The translations under genes and the position numbers were made by a program. The notes beneath the pieces were generated by a model, which searched no databases, was not told the origin of the DNA, and was given only the letters and a program-made list of their open reading frames with translations. A stretch of 64,000 nucleotides of DNA from Progne subis subis (Eukaryota; Chordata; Aves; Passeriformes; Hirundinidae): positions 5,270,501 through 5,334,500 of the forward strand of contig JAKJHU010000026.1 in assembly GCA_022316685.1 (NCBI GenBank), read 5' to 3'. Each line of letters begins with the position of its first letter. The first letter of the stretch is position 1. This document shows positions 62,668 through 64,000 of the stretch, piece after piece.

Positions 62668-63330
62668 TTAGAGGGATAGAGCATCCCTCCTATGAGGAAA
62701 GGCTTAAAGGATTTGGTTTGTTGAGAGAAGAGAGGGAGGAGAGAGAGGAGAGAGAGAGAGGAGAGAGAAAGAAGAGAGAGAGGAGAGAGGAGAAGAGAGG
62801 AGAAGAGAGAAGAGGAGAAGAGAAAAAAGAGAGAGAAGAGAAAAGAGAAAAAAGAGAGAGAAAAAGAGAGAAAAGAGAGAAAAGACAAGAGAGACAAGAG
62901 AGACAAGAGAGACGAGAGACAAGAGAGACGAGAGACAAGAGAGACAAGGGAAAAGAGGGAAAAGAGGAAAAAGAGGGAAGCCTTAGGGATGACCTGTTTC
63001 TGGCCTTTCAGTACCAGAAGGGAACCTGCAAGATGTAGAGATGTGTACAAGGGCACGTAGTTACAGGACAAGGGGGAATGGCTTCAAAGGGAATGAGTAG
63101 GTTTAGATTAGATGGATAACATTTTTTACCGTAGTATTGGTGGTGCACTGGAACAGGTTGCCCATGGAAGTAATGAGCGCCCCATCCATCCCTGGAAGTG
63201 TTCAAGGCTAGGTTGCATGGAGCTCTGAGTAACGTGGCCTAGTGGAAGATGTCCCTGTCCACAGGAGGGGGGTTGGAAATTGGAGATTTTTAAGGTGCCT
63301 TCTAACCCAGCTCCCTCTATGATTCTATGA
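62668..63330 (+). mobile_element. CR1 LINE 3' part, sense, interrupted by a GA array
   Basis: Left flank encodes HPSYEERLKGFGLL, the usual C-terminal piece of CR1 ORF2. A purine array follows (62723-62980). The right flank resumes with GSLRDDLFLAFQYQKG, the next stretch of the same protein. The 3' UTR follows: TTACAGGACAAGGGGGAATG, TGCACTGGAACAGGTTGCC, CATCCCTGGAAGTGTTCAAG and a CTATGATTCTATGA end at 63330. Apart from the array it is a standard 5'-truncated CR1. One open frame runs from 62664 to 63038 across the array. Confidence 0.93.
62723..62980. repeat. GA-rich array expanded inside CR1
   Basis: Two sections. 62723-62880 is GAGAGGA- and GAGAAAA-type pure purine sequence. 62881-62950 has GAGACAAGA nine-base units with occasional GAGACG. 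It sits exactly where CR1 has a natural GAGAAGAGAAGG purine stretch, which probably seeded it. The plus strand contains no T, so no frame can hold a stop codon. The reverse strand reads as Leu/Ser-rich frames of up to 170 codons, which are artefacts. Confidence 0.95.
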
Positions 63331-64000
63331 ACTCTAATAACTATTAGTCAATGCTTCAGTCAGGATGATGCATAGCAAAGCAGATGTATGCATGACCAGG
63401 CTTTGATGCTGTTAGCACTCGAGATTGACCAAGGAGAATGAACTTCACTGGAGAAGCCAGGAGCTGCCTTTTGCTTGGGTGGTCAGCTCAGACAGACTGC
63501 CACAGAAATCCTGCAAACCAGTAAACGCAGCATGATAATTGTTAATAATAGGCCATGGGCTCTGTGCTAGGCTAACTCCTGCCTTTTGGCACTGAGTCCT
63601 GATCAGACACAGTGGTACTCTGCCCACCCTTTCACTGTGAAACATCACTTAAATGTTGACAACAGCAGCTCTTCTAAAGCACTGGCAGAGGATATATAAA
63701 ATTATCCTGTGGGTGGGCTGCCATTGGTTTGTCAGTCTTGCCTTACACACACACATATTGTATAATGTTATCTATGCACCTCAGGTCTTTTTGTCTGCAG
63801 CTACAGCACAGCCTGCAACAATTCACCAGCAACACCACCAGGAGCTTTGTGCTGCCATGCCCAAGCTGTCAGCAGCTGGGGAGGGGCTCAAACACAGCTT
63901 TTCTTTAGCCTCTACATATCTCCTAGAGCTGTAGTCGGTTCAGAGACAAGAAGAAAGAGGTACTCGGAATCTATTTATGGTGTGTAAAGGTTTTGCCTAA
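63331..64000. other. Single-copy DNA, possible promoter-like patch, no gene supported
   Basis: Near 63693 there is TATATAAAA with an inverted CCAAT (CCATTGG) 30 bp downstream. A pyrimidine tract plus CAG at 63784-63800 precedes a less AT-rich stretch of about 110 bp. A 93-codon frame (63653-63934) covers this, but no known domain, donor site in frame or codon signature supports an exon. A CA run lies at 63748-63757. Confidence 0.45.

Noticed and set aside
62559..63071. 170-codon minus-strand Leu/Ser-rich frame, the longest in the window
   Set aside because: It is the antisense of the GA array in CR1; the composition is fully explained by the repeat.

Overview
This is vertebrate nuclear DNA, almost certainly from a bird. 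The main evidence is a series of CR1 LINE fragments. Several keep the avian CR1 3' end (short ATTCTATG or TTCTGTG type tails) and recognisable pieces of the CR1 ORF2 endonuclease and reverse transcriptase protein. Solo LTRs and LTR pieces of avian endogenous retroviruses accompany them. The background is AT-rich and low in CpG, with no bacterial-type gene packing. I cannot name the species; a neognath bird, possibly a songbird, is an inference from the repeat types.

I find no host protein-coding exon, tRNA, rRNA, CRISPR array or operon that the sequence supports. Open reading frames are short (170 codons at most), and the longest ones lie in simple repeats or transposon remnants. The window reads as a gene desert or the inside of a very large intron.

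Layout. 1-9 kb: AT-rich single-copy DNA with short A or T runs and a 24-bp duplication. 9.07-9.38 kb: a near-perfect 152-bp tandem duplication. 10.5-14.4 kb: A/C-only tracts and a plus-strand CR1 ORF2 piece (12.4-12.7 kb). 15.8-16.4 kb: an AT-rich stretch dense in homeodomain- and POU-like motifs, my best candidate for a conserved noncoding element. 17.85-19.3 kb: a less AT-rich block of unknown, possibly retroviral, origin. 20.5 and 27.4-27.9 kb: minus-strand CR1 pieces. 29.6-32.15 kb: a nested cluster made of a long minus-strand CR1 split by a 512-bp solo LTR, followed by a minus-strand avian LTR element. 36.5-36.7 kb: a 258-bp CTTTTT array. 40.4-41.1 kb: an ERVL-like LTR fragment. 43.0-44.1 kb: a second copy of the same solo-LTR family inside another minus-strand CR1, next to an oppositely oriented CR1 tail. 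47.1-48.2 kb: a 1.1-kb plus-strand CR1. 51.6-52.1 kb: two 48-nt T runs. 53.35-53.8 kb: a minus-strand CR1. 56.8-57.1 kb: an ERVL-like LTR fragment. 62.67-63.33 kb: a plus-strand CR1 whose purine-rich core has expanded into a 258-bp GA array.

The most notable points are the in-frame GA expansion born inside a CR1 ORF, the two same-family solo LTRs each nested antisense in a CR1 with target duplications, the 152-bp tandem duplication with clustered mismatches, and the candidate regulatory stretch near 16 kb. No new multi-gene biological system is visible.
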